Numbered from the stretch's first letter, positions 45,901 to 60,316 are shown. The stretch is DNA of 64,000 nucleotides from Panulirus ornatus (GCF_036320965.1 NC_092241.1:27880797-27944796), one strand, 5' to 3'. The notes: generated by a model from the sequence alone, not told the origin. Made by a program: numbers and translations.

Positions 45901-46867
45901 AAAATGTGACTTCATGTTTTACTACATCCTCTCATTTTCTCGACCATTTATTCTGCCTCTCGGCATCCCTCTCCCTCTCCAACATCCGCGACCCACTTTC
46001 TCCGTCAACCTGGGATCTGGATTATGACTGTGGGGACGTGTGATCAGAGCCGCTGGGGGAGCACACGCCCTTCCTCTGGTTATCCCCCAAACCACAACTG
46101 TGATTACCTCTCTCCCGGCAAGAGCAGCAACACCCGCACTCACGCCATCCACCACTCACCTGACTCCCCCTTGGGACCAACGGGTGGTATAGGAGGGTCC
46201 TGCTGAGCTGTACTGGTACCGATCCTGCCGGACATGGGAACTTTAGACCGGAGGCTAATAAGGGAGAGGGGTAGCGCAGGTTGCACGAGAGATACCTGTA
46301 TATATGATGAGGGTAAGGCGGGGAACATAAGACTACAGTAGTCTATGGGTTTAAACTATATCATGCACCGCATTCGTTCAGCTGGTCTTCACGAGGATTT
46401 TAATGGACGAGGGCGAATAAGGAACACCGGGTTATTACACACCCAACTTCGTGATCGACAAAGCGAGTGTGAGGCAAACCATGCGACGAGACTTGGCTCC
46501 CTCCGTAATAACTTGTTCCTAAGCTCAATTTTAGCTAGCAATAACAATAATTCAGTTTCATGTCAGGAGAGACACCAGACAGAATAGCATACGGCACTAA
46601 GTTCAGTGATACAGCATTTTATAACCTTCGTATTAGGCTGTTGCTAATTCTGCTCTTACTGCAACACTTGGTGTCAGTACAGTAGGTTGTCCGTCATGGC
46701 GTTACCTTTCGTGTTATAGGTTGTAATTACTCTTGCTTCTTCATCTGGTAATACTGCTCTATATTCTGAGGTGGTTCGGCAAGATTTCCCTGCTGAGCTG
46801 GTACTAATGTCTTCCCTTTTGTATGTATCAACTTCTTGTTCTTTCTTTGTGATTACACAAGGATGAG

Positions 46868-46869
<2 letters not shown>
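45901..46869. other. Anonymous sequence
   Basis: More balanced composition; no recognised gene. Confidence 0.5.

Positions 46870-46945
<76 letters not shown>
46870..46945. repeat. (GA)n microsatellite
   Basis: About 38 GA units. Confidence 0.97.
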
Positions 46946-46948
<3 letters not shown>

Positions 46949-47549
46949 CCAGTGAATATAGGAGTTAGGGTGACGAGGGTGGAAACACCGGTAGAAACGA
47001 TAGATGGAGAGGGAATATTGATGAGTGAGTGTATTGGTAAGTAAAGTTGGCGAGGAGAGACCGTTAAGGAATAAAGGAGTTGGTGAGAGACTACGGAAAT
47101 ATAAGTGTGGTGGGAAAAATTTCGTTTGTACTCCCGAGAGTTGGCTGCTTGTGAGCCCCCACCACCACTAGCTAGACCACGCAACACTCTGCAAGCTGCT
47201 GCGTCCCATGATCATAATGTAGATGAACAGTATTTAGACGTAGGAGACTCTGATGAGGCAGGATTATCGAATAATACAATAAAATACATTAGTGTGTATG
47301 GATAACTACTAAACAAACATTCGTACAGACTTATAACTTCCCTGACTTCTGTGGGCTGAGAAGTTGTAGAAATGAAAGTACTTATAAAATACATGAAGAG
47401 GAAACTTTGTCGACTATGAGTCTGACAAACTATCGGAAAGCTGTAACAAGAATGAAGGGTGATGAATAATTTGCACAGACAGTAAGAAAGAGTAAATTTG
47501 CTTAAAAGCAATTGAAGAAACGGATGATTTTGCTTTATTACTTAAGAAA
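46946..47549. other. Anonymous sequence
   Basis: No recognised feature. Confidence 0.5.
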
Positions 47550-47700
47550 GCTAAACACGGATCAAAAGAACAATTGTGACGAAAACGGATAAAAAGAACA
47601 ATAATGACGAAAACGGATCAAAATAACAATAGCGACGAAAACGGATCAAAATAACAATAGCGACGAAAACGGATCAAAAGAATGATATTGACGAAGATGG
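47550..47700. repeat. 28-bp tandem repeat, about 5 units
   Basis: GACGAAAACGGATCAAAATA-type units start at 47578, 47606, 47634, 47662 and 47690, exactly 28 bp apart, with a partial unit from 47550. Two central units are identical. Because 28 is not a multiple of three, the array does not encode a protein repeat. Confidence 0.9.
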
Positions 47701-48339
47701 AAAACTTGGTTTGGAAAAGAGAAATGTCAATACTGAACGACGCAGCACAGAAAAATGATCAAAGATAATTGCTGAAGAGCAATGGAGACATGTATGAAAA
47801 TGAAGCCATGGTATAGAACCAGACGATTTACAAGTAGCACGTAAGGAGAGAGAAACCCATGACATCCATAACTGTTGTGTCTGATGACAGGGAACACAGT
47901 GTGATACCACCACACTCATTCCACCACATGACTTTCAGTTCCCTTTCCATCAGCCACAAGTCCTCGTGCATCTACATTACTCCTTCAGCAAGAAGAACAC
48001 GTTCGTAAATTTAGGATAACAGCTTAAAACACTGTAATGCCAACGTCAGATAAATCACACACACTATGTGTGACCTGGCGGTTTTGTGATCAATGCAACC
48101 GTGTGAGAGTCAGGTCCCCTTAGCCAGCCAACGCCCGTGGTTTAAGCGCTTGAGGTCACGTTTTCCTGTGAAATCTTTAAAATTAAGGAAGATGCTGGGG
48201 GAGAGGGATTGGGTTAGATCCTATGTAATCGATGTGAATAAAGTTTCGGTTTTCCAGCGTCGTGCGCGGAAACGAGTCATTTTGTGGAACTAATGCCGTC
48301 GCCGCAGTCGTTATTAGTGGGAAGGAGGGGGGGAGGTGA
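47701..48339. other. Anonymous sequence
   Basis: No recognised feature. Confidence 0.5.
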
Positions 48340-48680
48340 TGGACACGCCGGGGTGACGGACGCGTGAGCTTGAACTGATAACTCATGACTGGCCTGTGAA
48401 GACTTAGGCTTCGTGCAGGGGGCCACTTTGGCGCTGAGGGGAGTGTGCGTGGCCAACGAGGTGCTGAAAGACTGTTGGTAGCCGGTGCACTGATGAGAGA
48501 TTGTACACTATGGACACGCCGGGGTGACGGATGCGTGAGCATGAACGGATAACTCATGACTGGCCTGTGAAGACTTAGGCTTCGCGCAGGGGCCACTTTG
48601 GCGCTGAGGGGAGTGTGCGTGGCCAACGAGGTGCTGAAAGACTGTACGTAGCCGGTGCACTGATGAGAGATTGTACACCA
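48340..48680. repeat. 171-bp tandem duplication
   Basis: TGGACACGCCGGGGTGACGG begins at 48340 and again at 48511. The two copies (171 and 170 bp) differ by one G-run indel and a handful of substitutions, for example TTGGTAGCC versus TACGTAGCC. A 186-codon minus-strand ORF spanning both copies is repetitive for that reason. Confidence 0.95.
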
Positions 48681-49135
48681 CATGAGTGTATCATATGGCC
48701 AAAGGGGGTACTGTGAGGCTATATATGACCTCTGTGGTGTCATATGCCACGGTGCTCAGCCACTGTGGTGCTGGAAAGACGTATAAAACCTCTTTATGCT
48801 GAGAATGTGATTGGCCATCGCCTGATTTGGGCTGAGAGACTTTATATGTCAACTGTTAGTAAGAGACTGTACATGAATATTGTAGCACTGAGAAACTGTG
48901 CATAGTCACTTTGGTTTTGAGAGATAATATGTGGTCTCTATGGTTTGGAAAATTACACATGGTTACTGGAATGCTGAGAGACTCTATATTGCCATTATGA
49001 TGCTTAGAGACTGTCCTTAATAGTTCCTCGAAAGACTTTATACGGTCACTATGTTGCTGTAAGACTGCAAAACGCTGCAGCGTTACTGAGAGACAGACAG
49101 ACAGCACAAGGCCACAATGATGCTAAAATAATGTA
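48681..49135. repeat. Decayed ~29-bp tandem repeat
   Basis: GAGAGACTNTATATGGTCACTNTGGTGCT-like units can be traced. The landmarks GAGAGACT, GAGAAACT, GAGAGATA, GAGAGACT and GAAAGACT recur every ~23-31 bp, roughly at 48833, 48863, 48891, 48920, 48977, 49005 and 49031. The ends of the 171-bp units (GTGCTGAAAGACTG, TGATGAGAGATTGTACAC) fit the same pattern. Confidence 0.6.
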
Positions 49136-49487
49136 GTTCTTAGGTCGTGTCACATTTCACAGCCTATCTCAATATACACACGAAATATCTATCATTGATA
49201 TGGGTAACTAAAGTAAAAAAAAAAAAGTTGGTAAGTTGAAATGTGTGATATCCATTGATCCGTAACGGTGCTATATGTTTCAAAGGTTAACCCATATGAA
49301 CAGACTATATCTGGAAATATCTTCTTTTATGCCGAAATTCTGGCAGTATTTATTGAAGTGTTATATCATCTACTGATTTCAAAAAGTAATTATTTTAGTT
49401 TAAGTTTCACCAGGAATAACGCTCATGGTGAGAGGTGACCAAAAATATATACACCCGGTTCATTTATAACTGGGTTACAATGCGGTA
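49136..49487. other. Anonymous sequence
   Basis: No recognised feature except an A-run at 49217-49227. Confidence 0.5.
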
Positions 49488-49489
49488 TA

Positions 49490-49619
49490 CAGGGTGTTTC
49501 AAAAGTCCAGAGTCAGAGGAAGAATTTTACATATGTTCATGGTATGCAATTTGAACATATGTCGAACCAAAGGTCAACAATGATTATGAATTGTGATTCC
49601 AGACTCTCGAAACATCCTG
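49490..49619. mobile_element. 130-bp mariner-type MITE
   Basis: Starts CAGGGTGTTTCAAAAGTC and ends with the complement of CAGGATGTTTCGAGAGTC. It is flanked by TA on each side (49488-49489 and 49620-49621), the target duplication expected of Tc1/mariner transposons. The terminal repeats match at 20 of the first 26 positions, and all six differences are transitions. Inside, ACATATGTTCA (49529-49539) and TGAACATATGT (49552-49562) form a perfect 11-bp inverted repeat around 12 bases. There is no transposase; it is non-autonomous. The superfamily call rests on the TA duplication and the CAGGGTG-type end. Confidence 0.8.
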
Positions 49620-49621
49620 TA

Positions 49622-50279
49622 TTGCAAGGTCCACAGAATATACGTTTATGTTTTAGGTTGTTCTTATCTACCTAATAAGGGAATCTAAGAATTATAGATT
49701 ACCTTTTCTAGATCTTTTGATATAAATGCTCATTTTGGCTCTAAAATTTACGGCGTTGACACAGCCAAGGACGTTAATTGACGCCATAGCAACCATAAAG
49801 AAAAAAGATTAGAGAATACGTTTTCTACGAGAACTAATTGAAAGAAAACTGCAATGGTAACGCTACCTTCTCAAGCCCAAAATACTTGAGGGATTGCAAA
49901 GAAGGAAGATGATCCTACGCACTTGAACAATGTAATATGTAGCACGGAGGTCCTAGTTAAAGACAAACAGCATAAGTATCTGATTAGAAAAGATAGGGAG
50001 CTTTCTTGTAACATGACACACAATCGGAGCTCTTTTGAATTGAGCGATGGACATTTGTCCTTGCAAGTGTGTGGATAAAGAAATCTATTCAAGAAATAAA
50101 TGTCCGTGTCACGTTAATGTTCCATTAAACGAATGATAGTTTTTTTTTGAGTAATCGAAAGGCAAGGCAAGAAATGTTCAAAGGTAATTTGATACAGAAA
50201 AAAAAAGAAGTGGAAACCAATTGCTTTATAAGAACATTCTGTTACATCAACCACAACTCTGCACGAGATTAATGAAGTA
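49622..50279. other. Anonymous sequence
   Basis: No firm feature; the CR1-like remnant to the right may extend into this stretch unrecognisably. Confidence 0.45.
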
Positions 50280-51070
50280 ATGCATATCGGCAATTCTGTC
50301 AGTGACCATGAAAGTCCTGGTGAATCATGTCATTATAACGAGAATCATTTTCTTATCTGCGTATGACAAAGCGACTTAAAATTTCATAGTAACATTTCAG
50401 TATCAGCAACAGAGATGCTTGAAAAGATATCAATGCATGCTTTAAACTCTTGGAAACTAAGATACCGGATTACATCTTCGATCCTACATGATTATGCGCA
50501 GATGGCGAGCATAAATTTTACCAATAATTGTTGTCTCCAGATCTCTGATAAATCTGAGAAATGGATTGGGAGGCTTTGACTATATCCTTGTAGTAACCTT
50601 CTTGTCATGCTGAGCCAGTCAAGTGCTTCCTACCTCAGTACATCTCTTTGCAAGTCCACGATTCAAATGGATACTCAGTTACCCATGTTCAGTCACTCGA
50701 TATTACCCAACATTTTACATGATATATCTTATCAAAAGCCTATATATGATATCTGAAGTAACGTTAGCTATCGAGTTATATGAAATAAGGAGAAAGAATT
50801 CAATTAAATCTATTAAACGTAATTTCTTATTGACGAACCTATGTTAACTTTCATTTATCAGTTCATCTTTATAACAATTTATGACTTTGACCCTAACAAT
50901 TGCTTTAATCATCGAAGCTAAGACTAGAATAAGACTAATAGGTCGATAATGTGAGGCGCATTAATATTTCTTGCTTTTGGAAATTGGTTCTATATACATC
51001 ATTCGGTACCTATACTTGTAGTGATTTCTGAAATGGTTTGATGTGAATGTTATTCATGGACTAATCCGAC
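50280..51070 (-). pseudogene. CR1-like LINE RT remnant (fingers to palm)
   Basis: Minus-strand translation gives HYRPISLILVLASMIKAIVR (50890-50953; consensus NYRPISLTSV..K..E.I.R), then ELINES-stop-HRFVNKKLRL (consensus L...QHGFR..RSCL). Further down, PPNPFLRFIRDLETTIIGKI (near 50530-50590) matches LGPLLFLIYINDLE...G.I just before the FADD position, which is itself lost. The order is right for a non-LTR RT. Multiple stops; the 3' half beyond about 50450 is unrecognisable. Confidence 0.65.
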
Positions 51071-53735
<2,665 letters not shown>

Positions 53736-53922
53736 TATACTTTGTCGCTGTCTCCCGCGTTTGCGAGGTAGCGCAAGGAAACAGACGAAAGAAATGGCCC
53801 AACCCCCCCCCCATACACATGTATATACATACGTCCACACACGCAAATATACATACCTACACAGCCTTCCATGGTTTTCCCCAGACGCTTCACATGCCCT
53901 GATTCAATCCACTGACAGCACG

Positions 53923-54525
53923 TCAACCCCGGTATACCACATCGCTCCAATTCACTCTATTCCTTGCCCTCCTTTCACCCTCCTGCATGTTCAGGCCCCG
54001 ATCACACAAAATCTTTTTCACTCCATCTTTCCACCTCCAATTTGGTCTCCCTCTTCTCCTCGTTCCCTCCACCTCCAACACATATATCCTCTTGGTCAAT
54101 CTTTCCTCACTCATTCTCTCCATGTGCCCAAACCACTTCAAAACACCCTCCTCTGCTCTCTCAACCACGCTCTTTTTATTTCCACACATCTCTCTTACCC
54201 TTACGTTACTCACTCGATCAAACCACCTCACACCACACATTGTCCTCAAACATCTCATTTCCAGCACATCCATCCTCCTGCGCACAACTCTATCCATAGC
54301 CCACGCCTCGTAACCATACAACATTGTTGGAACCACTATTCCTTCAAACATACCCATTTTTGCTTTCCGAGATAATGTTCTCGACTTCCACACATTCTTC
54401 AAGGCCCCCAGAATTTTCGCCCCCTCCCCCACCCTATGATCCACTTCCGCTTCCATGGTTCCATCCGCTGCCAGATCCACTCCCAGATATCTAAAACACT
54501 TCACTTCCTCCAGTTTTTTCTCCAT
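53923..54525 (-). pseudogene. RTE-like LINE ORF, C-terminal part after frameshift
   Basis: This 200-codon frame continues the RT ORF past the one-base insertion. It contains KCFRYLGVDLAADGTMEAEV (thumb region), VPTMLYGYEAWAMDR, CGVRWFDRVSNVRVREMCG, VERAEEGVLKWFGHMERM and GRPNWRWKDGVKKILCDRGL, and ends DVVYRG-stop. The same order is typical of the C-terminal extension of RTE-like retroelements. The 24-kb copy encodes the same text with a separate frameshift at another point. Confidence 0.9.
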
Positions 54526-56002
54526 TCAAACTCACCTCCCAATTGACTTGACCCTCAACCCTACTGTACCTAATAACCTTGCTCTTATTCACATTTACTC
54601 TTAACTTTCTTCTTCCACACACTTTACCAAACTCAGTCACCAGCTTCTGCAGTTTCTCACATGAATCAGCCACCAGCGCTGTATCATCAGCGAACAACAA
54701 CTGACTCACTTCCCAAGCTCTCTCATCCCCAACAGACTTCATACTTGCCCCTCTTTCCAAAACTCTTGCATTTACCTCCCTAACAACCCCATCCATAAAC
54801 AAATTAAACAACCATGGAGACATCACACACCCCTGCCGCAAACCTATATCCACTGAGAACCAATCACTTTCCTCTCTTCCTACACGTACACATGCCTTAC
54901 ATCCTCGATAAAAACTTTTCACTGCTTCTAACAACTTGCCTCCCACACCATATATTCTTAATACCTTCCACAGAGCATCTCTATCAACTCTATCATATGC
55001 CTTCTCCAGATCCATAAATGCTACATACAAATCCATTTGCTTTTCTAAGTATTTCTCACATACATTCTTCAAAGCAAACACCTGATCCACACATCCTCTA
55101 CCACTTCTGAAACCACACTGCTCTTCCCCAATCTGATGCTCTGTACATGCCTTCACCCTCTCAATCAATACCCTCCCATATAATTTACCAGGAATACTCA
55201 ACAAACTTATACCTCTGTAATTTAAGCACTCACTCTTATCCCCTTTGCCTTTGTACAATGGCACTATGCACGCATTCCGCCAATCCTCAGGCACCTCACC
55301 ATGAGTCATACATACATTAAATAACCTTACCAACCAGTCAACAATACAGTCACCCCCTTTTTTAATAAATTCCACTGCAATACCATCCAAACCTGCTGCC
55401 TTGCCGGCTTTCATCTTCCGCAAAGCTTTCACTACCTCTTCTCTGTTTACCAAATCATTTTCCCTAACCCTCTCACTTTGCACACCACCTCGACCAAAAC
55501 ACCCTATATCTGCCACTCTATCATCAAACACATTCAACAAACCTTCAAAATACTCACTCCATCTCCTTCTCACATCACCACTACTTGTTATCACCTCCCC
55601 ATTTGCGCCCTTCACTGAAGTTCCCATTTGCTCCCTTGTCTTACGCACTTTATTTACCTCCTTCCAGAACATCTTTTTATTCTCCCTAAAATTTAATGAT
55701 ACTCTCTCACCCCAACTCTCATTTGCCCTTTTTTTCACCTCTTGCACCTTTCTCTTGACCTCCTGTCTCTTTCTTTTATACATCTCCCACTCAATTGCAT
55801 TTTTTCCCTGCAAAAATCGTCCAAATGCCTCTCTCTTCTCTTTCACTAATACTCTTACTTCTTCATCCCACCACTCACTACCCTTTCTAATCAACCCACC
55901 TCCCACTCTTCTCATGCCACAAGCATCTTTTGCGCAATCCATCACTGATTCCCTAAATACATCCCATTCCTCCCCCACTCCCCTTGCTTCCATTGTTCTC
56001 AC
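54491..56002 (-). pseudogene. Reverse transcriptase of RTE-like LINE, main frame
   Basis: Open for 503 codons; the first true ATG is four codons in. RT motifs in order: KAAGLDGIAVEFIKK (about residue 200), PLYKGKGDKSECLNYRGISL (about 250), CGFRSGRGCVDQVF (about 295), FMDLEKAYDRVD with the first catalytic Asp (about 330), LRQGCVMSPWLFNLFMD (about 390) and LLFADDTALVAD with the catalytic Asp pair (FADD at 437-440; 54683-54694). All RT catalytic residues are present. The frame ends after NWEVSLNGEK because the homopolymer at 54514-54519 has six T where the 24-kb copy has five (24391-24395). The true continuation lies in another frame to 53923. With no endonuclease and a frameshift, this copy is not autonomous. 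Confidence 0.9.
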
Positions 56003-56008
56003 CTTTTT

Positions 56009-56012
<4 letters not shown>

Positions 56013-56076
<64 letters not shown>
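56013..56076. repeat. (TA)n microsatellite between head-to-head LINE copies
   Basis: About 31 TA units lie between the 5' end of the minus-strand copy and the start of the plus-strand copy. Confidence 0.97.
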
Positions 56077-56079
<3 letters not shown>

Positions 56080-56109
56080 CAAATTTCTAAAAGATGGAGC
56101 AGAAGGAGT

Positions 56110-57390
56110 GAAGCAGTGATTACGTACCTGTTGATAGGTGCGCAAAAGCTAGACTTTTGGATGTGAATGTCCTAAGAGGAGCAGCTAGTGGGATGTCTGA
56201 TTACCTTGTGGAGGAGAGGGAAAAGATATGCAGAGGTTTTCTGGAAAGAGTTATGGGTAGGAGGAGAGTGGCGAAAAGCAAGTGAGCTTAGAAAAGAGGT
56301 GCGTGAAGAAATACGGGGAAAGATTGAATGTATAATGGCAAAAGGTAAGAGCAAACGAAGCTTAGGGAATGGGTGAGGAATGAGAGGCATTTCGGGAGGC
56401 AATGCTGGCATGTGAGATGGGCAGGTGAGAAAGGTTTGTGAGCGTTGGAATGACATGATAAAGTTCTAAGTACAATATCAAAGAGAGGTATATGGGTGGT
56501 GCTTACAGGGAAGGAACGCAAATGACCGGGATATGTATAAGAGAAAGCGGCAGTAGGTCAAGAGGAAGGTTTTAGGGGTTAAATAGAGGACAAATGAAAG
56601 TTGGTGTGAGCAAGTATCAGTAAACTTTAGGAAGGAGGTGTTGTGGAAAGAGGCTAATGTGGGGAAAACAGGAGAACAAATCTAAACATCTGTTAATGGG
56701 TCACATAGGGAAGTGGTAACAGGTAATGATGAGGTGAGGAGATGGAGTGAGTTTCTGAAGGACTGTTGAACATATTTGATGACAGGGTAGTAGATATAGG
56801 GTAATGTAGGGTATTCGGGTGGGGGAGGTACGCAAACGGAGAGCTATGGAAAGTGATTTGGTGAAGGGAGAAGAAGTGGTGAAAGCCTTGCGTAAGATGA
56901 GATGTGCTAAGACGGCTGGAGAAGATGGCATTGCAATTGAATTACTTAAGAAATGGGATGAATGTTGTTGACGGGTTATTTGGAGTTTTATTATATATGT
57001 AGATCATGGGAAGGAGCCTGAGGATTGGTAGAATGCATGTATAGTGCCACTGTATAAAGGCAAGGGGAACAAAGGCGAGTGTTCAAATTACATACGTGTG
57101 TTCAATGTACCTATTAAATTGTATGGGAGAGTAGTGATTAAGAGGGTGAAGACATGTACTGAGCATCAGCTCGGAAAGAATCAATGTGGTTTCAGAAGTA
57201 CTCGAGGATGTGAGGTTCAGGTGCTACCACTGAAGAATGTGTGTCAGAAATACTTGGGGAAAGAGAGAGATTCGTATGTGACACAACATAGGGTTGACAG
57301 AGATGCCTCACAGAAGGTCTTACTTATAAATGATGTGATAGGAAAGCTAACAGAACAAGTGAGAAGTTTAAATTTACCAATGGTATAAGG
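56110..57390 (+). pseudogene. RTE-like LINE, decayed plus-strand copy
   Basis: The plus strand shows end-of-endonuclease text (LRGAASGMSDYLVEE, near 56175-56220), then MYKRKRQ (56535), NESW and VSVNFRKEV (56600-56640), EVVTGNDEVRRWSEF (56705-56755) and IFDDRVVDIG (near 56770). It continues with PLYKGKGNKGECSNY (57047-57092), KLYGRVVIKRVKTCTEHQLG and NQCGFRSTRGC (57180-57215), collinear with the 54.5-56.0 kb ORF. About 21 bp are missing where FMDLEKAYD should be (SYVTQHRVDRD), removing the first catalytic Asp. Many stops and frameshifts. It begins further upstream in the element than the minus-strand copy and ends before the FADD region. Confidence 0.8.
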
Positions 57391-57731
57391 CATAGTTTTC
57401 AAGGAAACGTGTGACTACCTCATTGAGAAGTGTTGTACTTCTATATACATATCTAATTCATTCAATATTTGTTAGACCTTAGCGGACTGGTAACACTGGA
57501 ATGCAAAATAAGTTAATCTTGTGTGCTTGATAATGTCTATTTTACATTCTGTGTGCTGGGAAATGTACAGGTAATCCCTCTCCTGTTAATGAAAGAGTTG
57601 CACGCTTTTTCGATAAAAAGGAAACCATTATCGGAAAATTGTCCCTTTTCAGGAAATGCATCTCGTGTGACTCCTTCATTCCTATAGTTACACTGAACTA
57701 TTCCTACAGTAGCCGGATATCGGTGCCACTG

Positions 57732-57734
<3 letters not shown>
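57391..57734. other. Anonymous sequence
   Basis: No recognised feature. Confidence 0.5.

Positions 57735-57794
<60 letters not shown>
57735..57794. repeat. (CT)n microsatellite
   Basis: About 29 CT units. Confidence 0.97.
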
Positions 57795-57796
<2 letters not shown>

Positions 57797-60314
57797 TCCT
57801 TCCCTCCACCACCGACGCTTTCCTGTGCAATACGGAGGATCAGTCTTGTCGAGGGAGGCTCTGAGGCAAGCGTCCCGTCCATCACCGTTACTCAGGAACT
57901 CACCGACAAAAACATGCCTCTCATGGAGGCTGACTCAGCCGGAGGTAACGTCAGGGGAAGACCACGACTGGGAAGAGAGAGAGAATAAAAAAGAAGAAAA
58001 CTTGCTTCATATCTGAGACTTGAGCTGGTGAACTACATCTTCCAAACCCAGGCCAGCTTCCTTCAACAGCGTTCTTGGGTGTTGTAACTGTTGGATAGTT
58101 ACATTAATGTCTTCATGGTGATATACAGAGTCACAGTGGCTTTGAGGTAGCATATGTTGGCCATAATATTCAAAGGTTGTTTTCCATTCCCGTCTTTTCA
58201 TATACCTTCATCATTTGTCATGATTAATCTGAGAACAAGTGATGAACAGTATCTGAATTTTCTTCGAAGTATATGACCGAAGGAAGCGTCCATTGCTTCA
58301 AGAATGTGTGATATCAACTCAGTGAGAACCCTTCCTGCACCAGCCAGGGGAAGAGGTGCAAAGCGATGACAAGCATGATTTCACCAGATTACACATCCTC
58401 ATTTACGACTTTAACTTTGCTTTACAATAGAAACCTAAAAGAATCTTCGAAGACTGTTAGCAAAGCGGTAACTGAGATTATGAAATATTCCAAAACCGAG
58501 GAAAGATACCTGTTCCATTGACACTGCTTACAGTGAGAGTAAAAATTGTCCACAGGTAATACTGCTGCTGCTCAAAGGTTATCATACCAGAGTTAAGAGG
58601 GATATCTGCAGAGCTTCCAAGGAACTGGCTCATGATGATTTGTTACTTGCTTACCGGACATCACAAGCCTTGAGCCATTTCTGCAACAAGATAGTATCGC
58701 TATGGCATGGGAGGCATGATAGAATGACAGACAACGGAAAATATGAACTACCGTCAAATCAGCTCTTCCTTAAGTCGAACTGTGTCAAACTGATCTGAAC
58801 GCTCCGCCGCCTCTACTTACCAAAGAATAAATTCTTCATGTCTGCTACAACCAGAGTGATTATTCATCAAAGCTTATGGTCAAAGCTTATGGTCAAAAAC
58901 TTATGACCACATATGTGATCAAAGGTGCGGGTGTGCAATGAAGAATCATCTTCAACCCTGAGACAAGGAGTGATAAACATACATACCTATATGCCAAATT
59001 GTAATCAAAGTCCAATAGTTAATATACTGGTTAGGTAGTCCGTTGTGTGACATATGAATGTATGCTCAAAATCGGCTCCACTTTCGAACAGAGCTGAGTA
59101 ATCAATACGCTACTTGCACTAAGTTAGGCCAAAATCCAATGTGATTGAAGAGAAACAGTGACCGAAAGTCGTACGTTACAAATGTTCTTTGTGTCATAAC
59201 TGCATATGTGGGCCTCTATTTAAAAAATGGAAGTCTCACCACGCTTCATGAATAGCTAATATGATTCAACAAAGCCAAAAGCTACGAGCGATGAACCTAT
59301 GGCTATGACTTCATAGGCCTAATTTTGCTCCATAACTAACCTTTCGACGAAGATTGAAAAAGAGAATAGTCTCTCGTAATTTCATCAAACTCTATGGTAT
59401 TTAGAGCACATGTTGATCGGAAGTTAAAGTCTAGGCCAAGCACGTCAGCTGAGTACTCATGATAAAAAAAAAATAACAAAGCCTAATCGAAATTGGATGT
59501 AGTCCATCAAAGATAACGATTATAAACTAAGATGTACAACGTAGGAGTGTGAGCATACGTGTGCGTGGGAAATTCAGCTCGGTCTTCCGAGCCACAGGTG
59601 AGAAACAGTGTAATTCCAAATGTGACCATGAGAAAATTGTACCTGCATACCACGAGTACACAAGACCTGAACCAAGTGTGACCCACAAATCCATCATGTA
59701 CCACAGCTGGTGATCAGGCAGCGATGTGTTTGATGAATGTAGCAAGATACTTATAAATGATTCGACTCCATCATCGAAAGCAAAGGACACTGACATCAGA
59801 AATAACACAAAGCCTGATGAAAGTGCAGTATGGTAGAACAGTAAATGTGAAAAGCACATCAGAATATCTCTACCGTGTTATGTCTAACTTCCATGGAGAC
59901 TCGGGGCATGAGTAGCACTCTTACATATTCTGTGTTACCAGGACATGAACCCTACTTGCAAGCCATCGGACTAAAAAACACAAACTATTAGGATAATCCA
60001 ATCTATTAATCACTAAAAGAACGAATATTAGGTTACCTAATTTGTTCCCCAGTTCTGCGAATGCTGCCTGTTTTGCCTGATGGAAGCACTCCTCCACCTG
60101 TGCCTCCGTGAAACAGTGGCAGAGAGAGAACGACTGCAAAAAGAGCGTGTGCGACGAGGCGAGGGATGGGTGGGTCGTCCAGGCGGTGGTGGTGATGATG
60201 ATGATGGCAGTTTATGAAGCCAGGGGAAGAACTCTCACAGCGGCAGGTATCATGACTGTCGGCGTTCGTTAGGGGCCAGACAGCCTGGTTTAAATACTTG
60301 GTCTTCTCTGGCTG

Positions 60315-60316
<2 letters not shown>
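57795..60316. other. Anonymous sequence
   Basis: No recognised gene. A small 13-bp triplication (AAAGCTTATGGTC-like) occurs at 58869-58908 and a short (GGT/GAT) run at 60183-60208. Confidence 0.5.

Larger units (their letters stand above)
53736..56012 (-). mobile_element. RTE-like LINE, longest copy, 5'-truncated
   Basis: Read on the minus strand the element runs from a (TA)n junction at 56012 through the RT ORF and a C-terminal extension to a stop near 53923. A ~185-bp 3' UTR follows, then an A-run and (TA)n. The 3' UTR contains GGGCCATTTCTTTCGTCTG and CTACCTCGCAAACGCGGGAG. ORF1 and the apurinic-endonuclease domain are absent, since the frame runs open into the microsatellite. Near-identity with 23624-24551 indicates recent amplification of this family. 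The assignment to the RTE-like group rests on the NYRGISLLS motif and C-terminal extension; the exact clade is unresolved. Confidence 0.9.

Noticed and set aside
44180..45909. Plus-strand Ser/Thr/Pro-rich ORFs up to 171 codons, mucin-like at first sight
   Set aside because: Overlapping frames are all open because the strand is C/T/A-rich with few stop-forming contexts. No signal peptide or consistent protein repeat.
48183..48743. 186-codon minus-strand ORF with an internal repeat
   Set aside because: The internal repeat is the 171-bp DNA duplication (a multiple of three); the one-base difference between copies and lack of any domain argue against coding.
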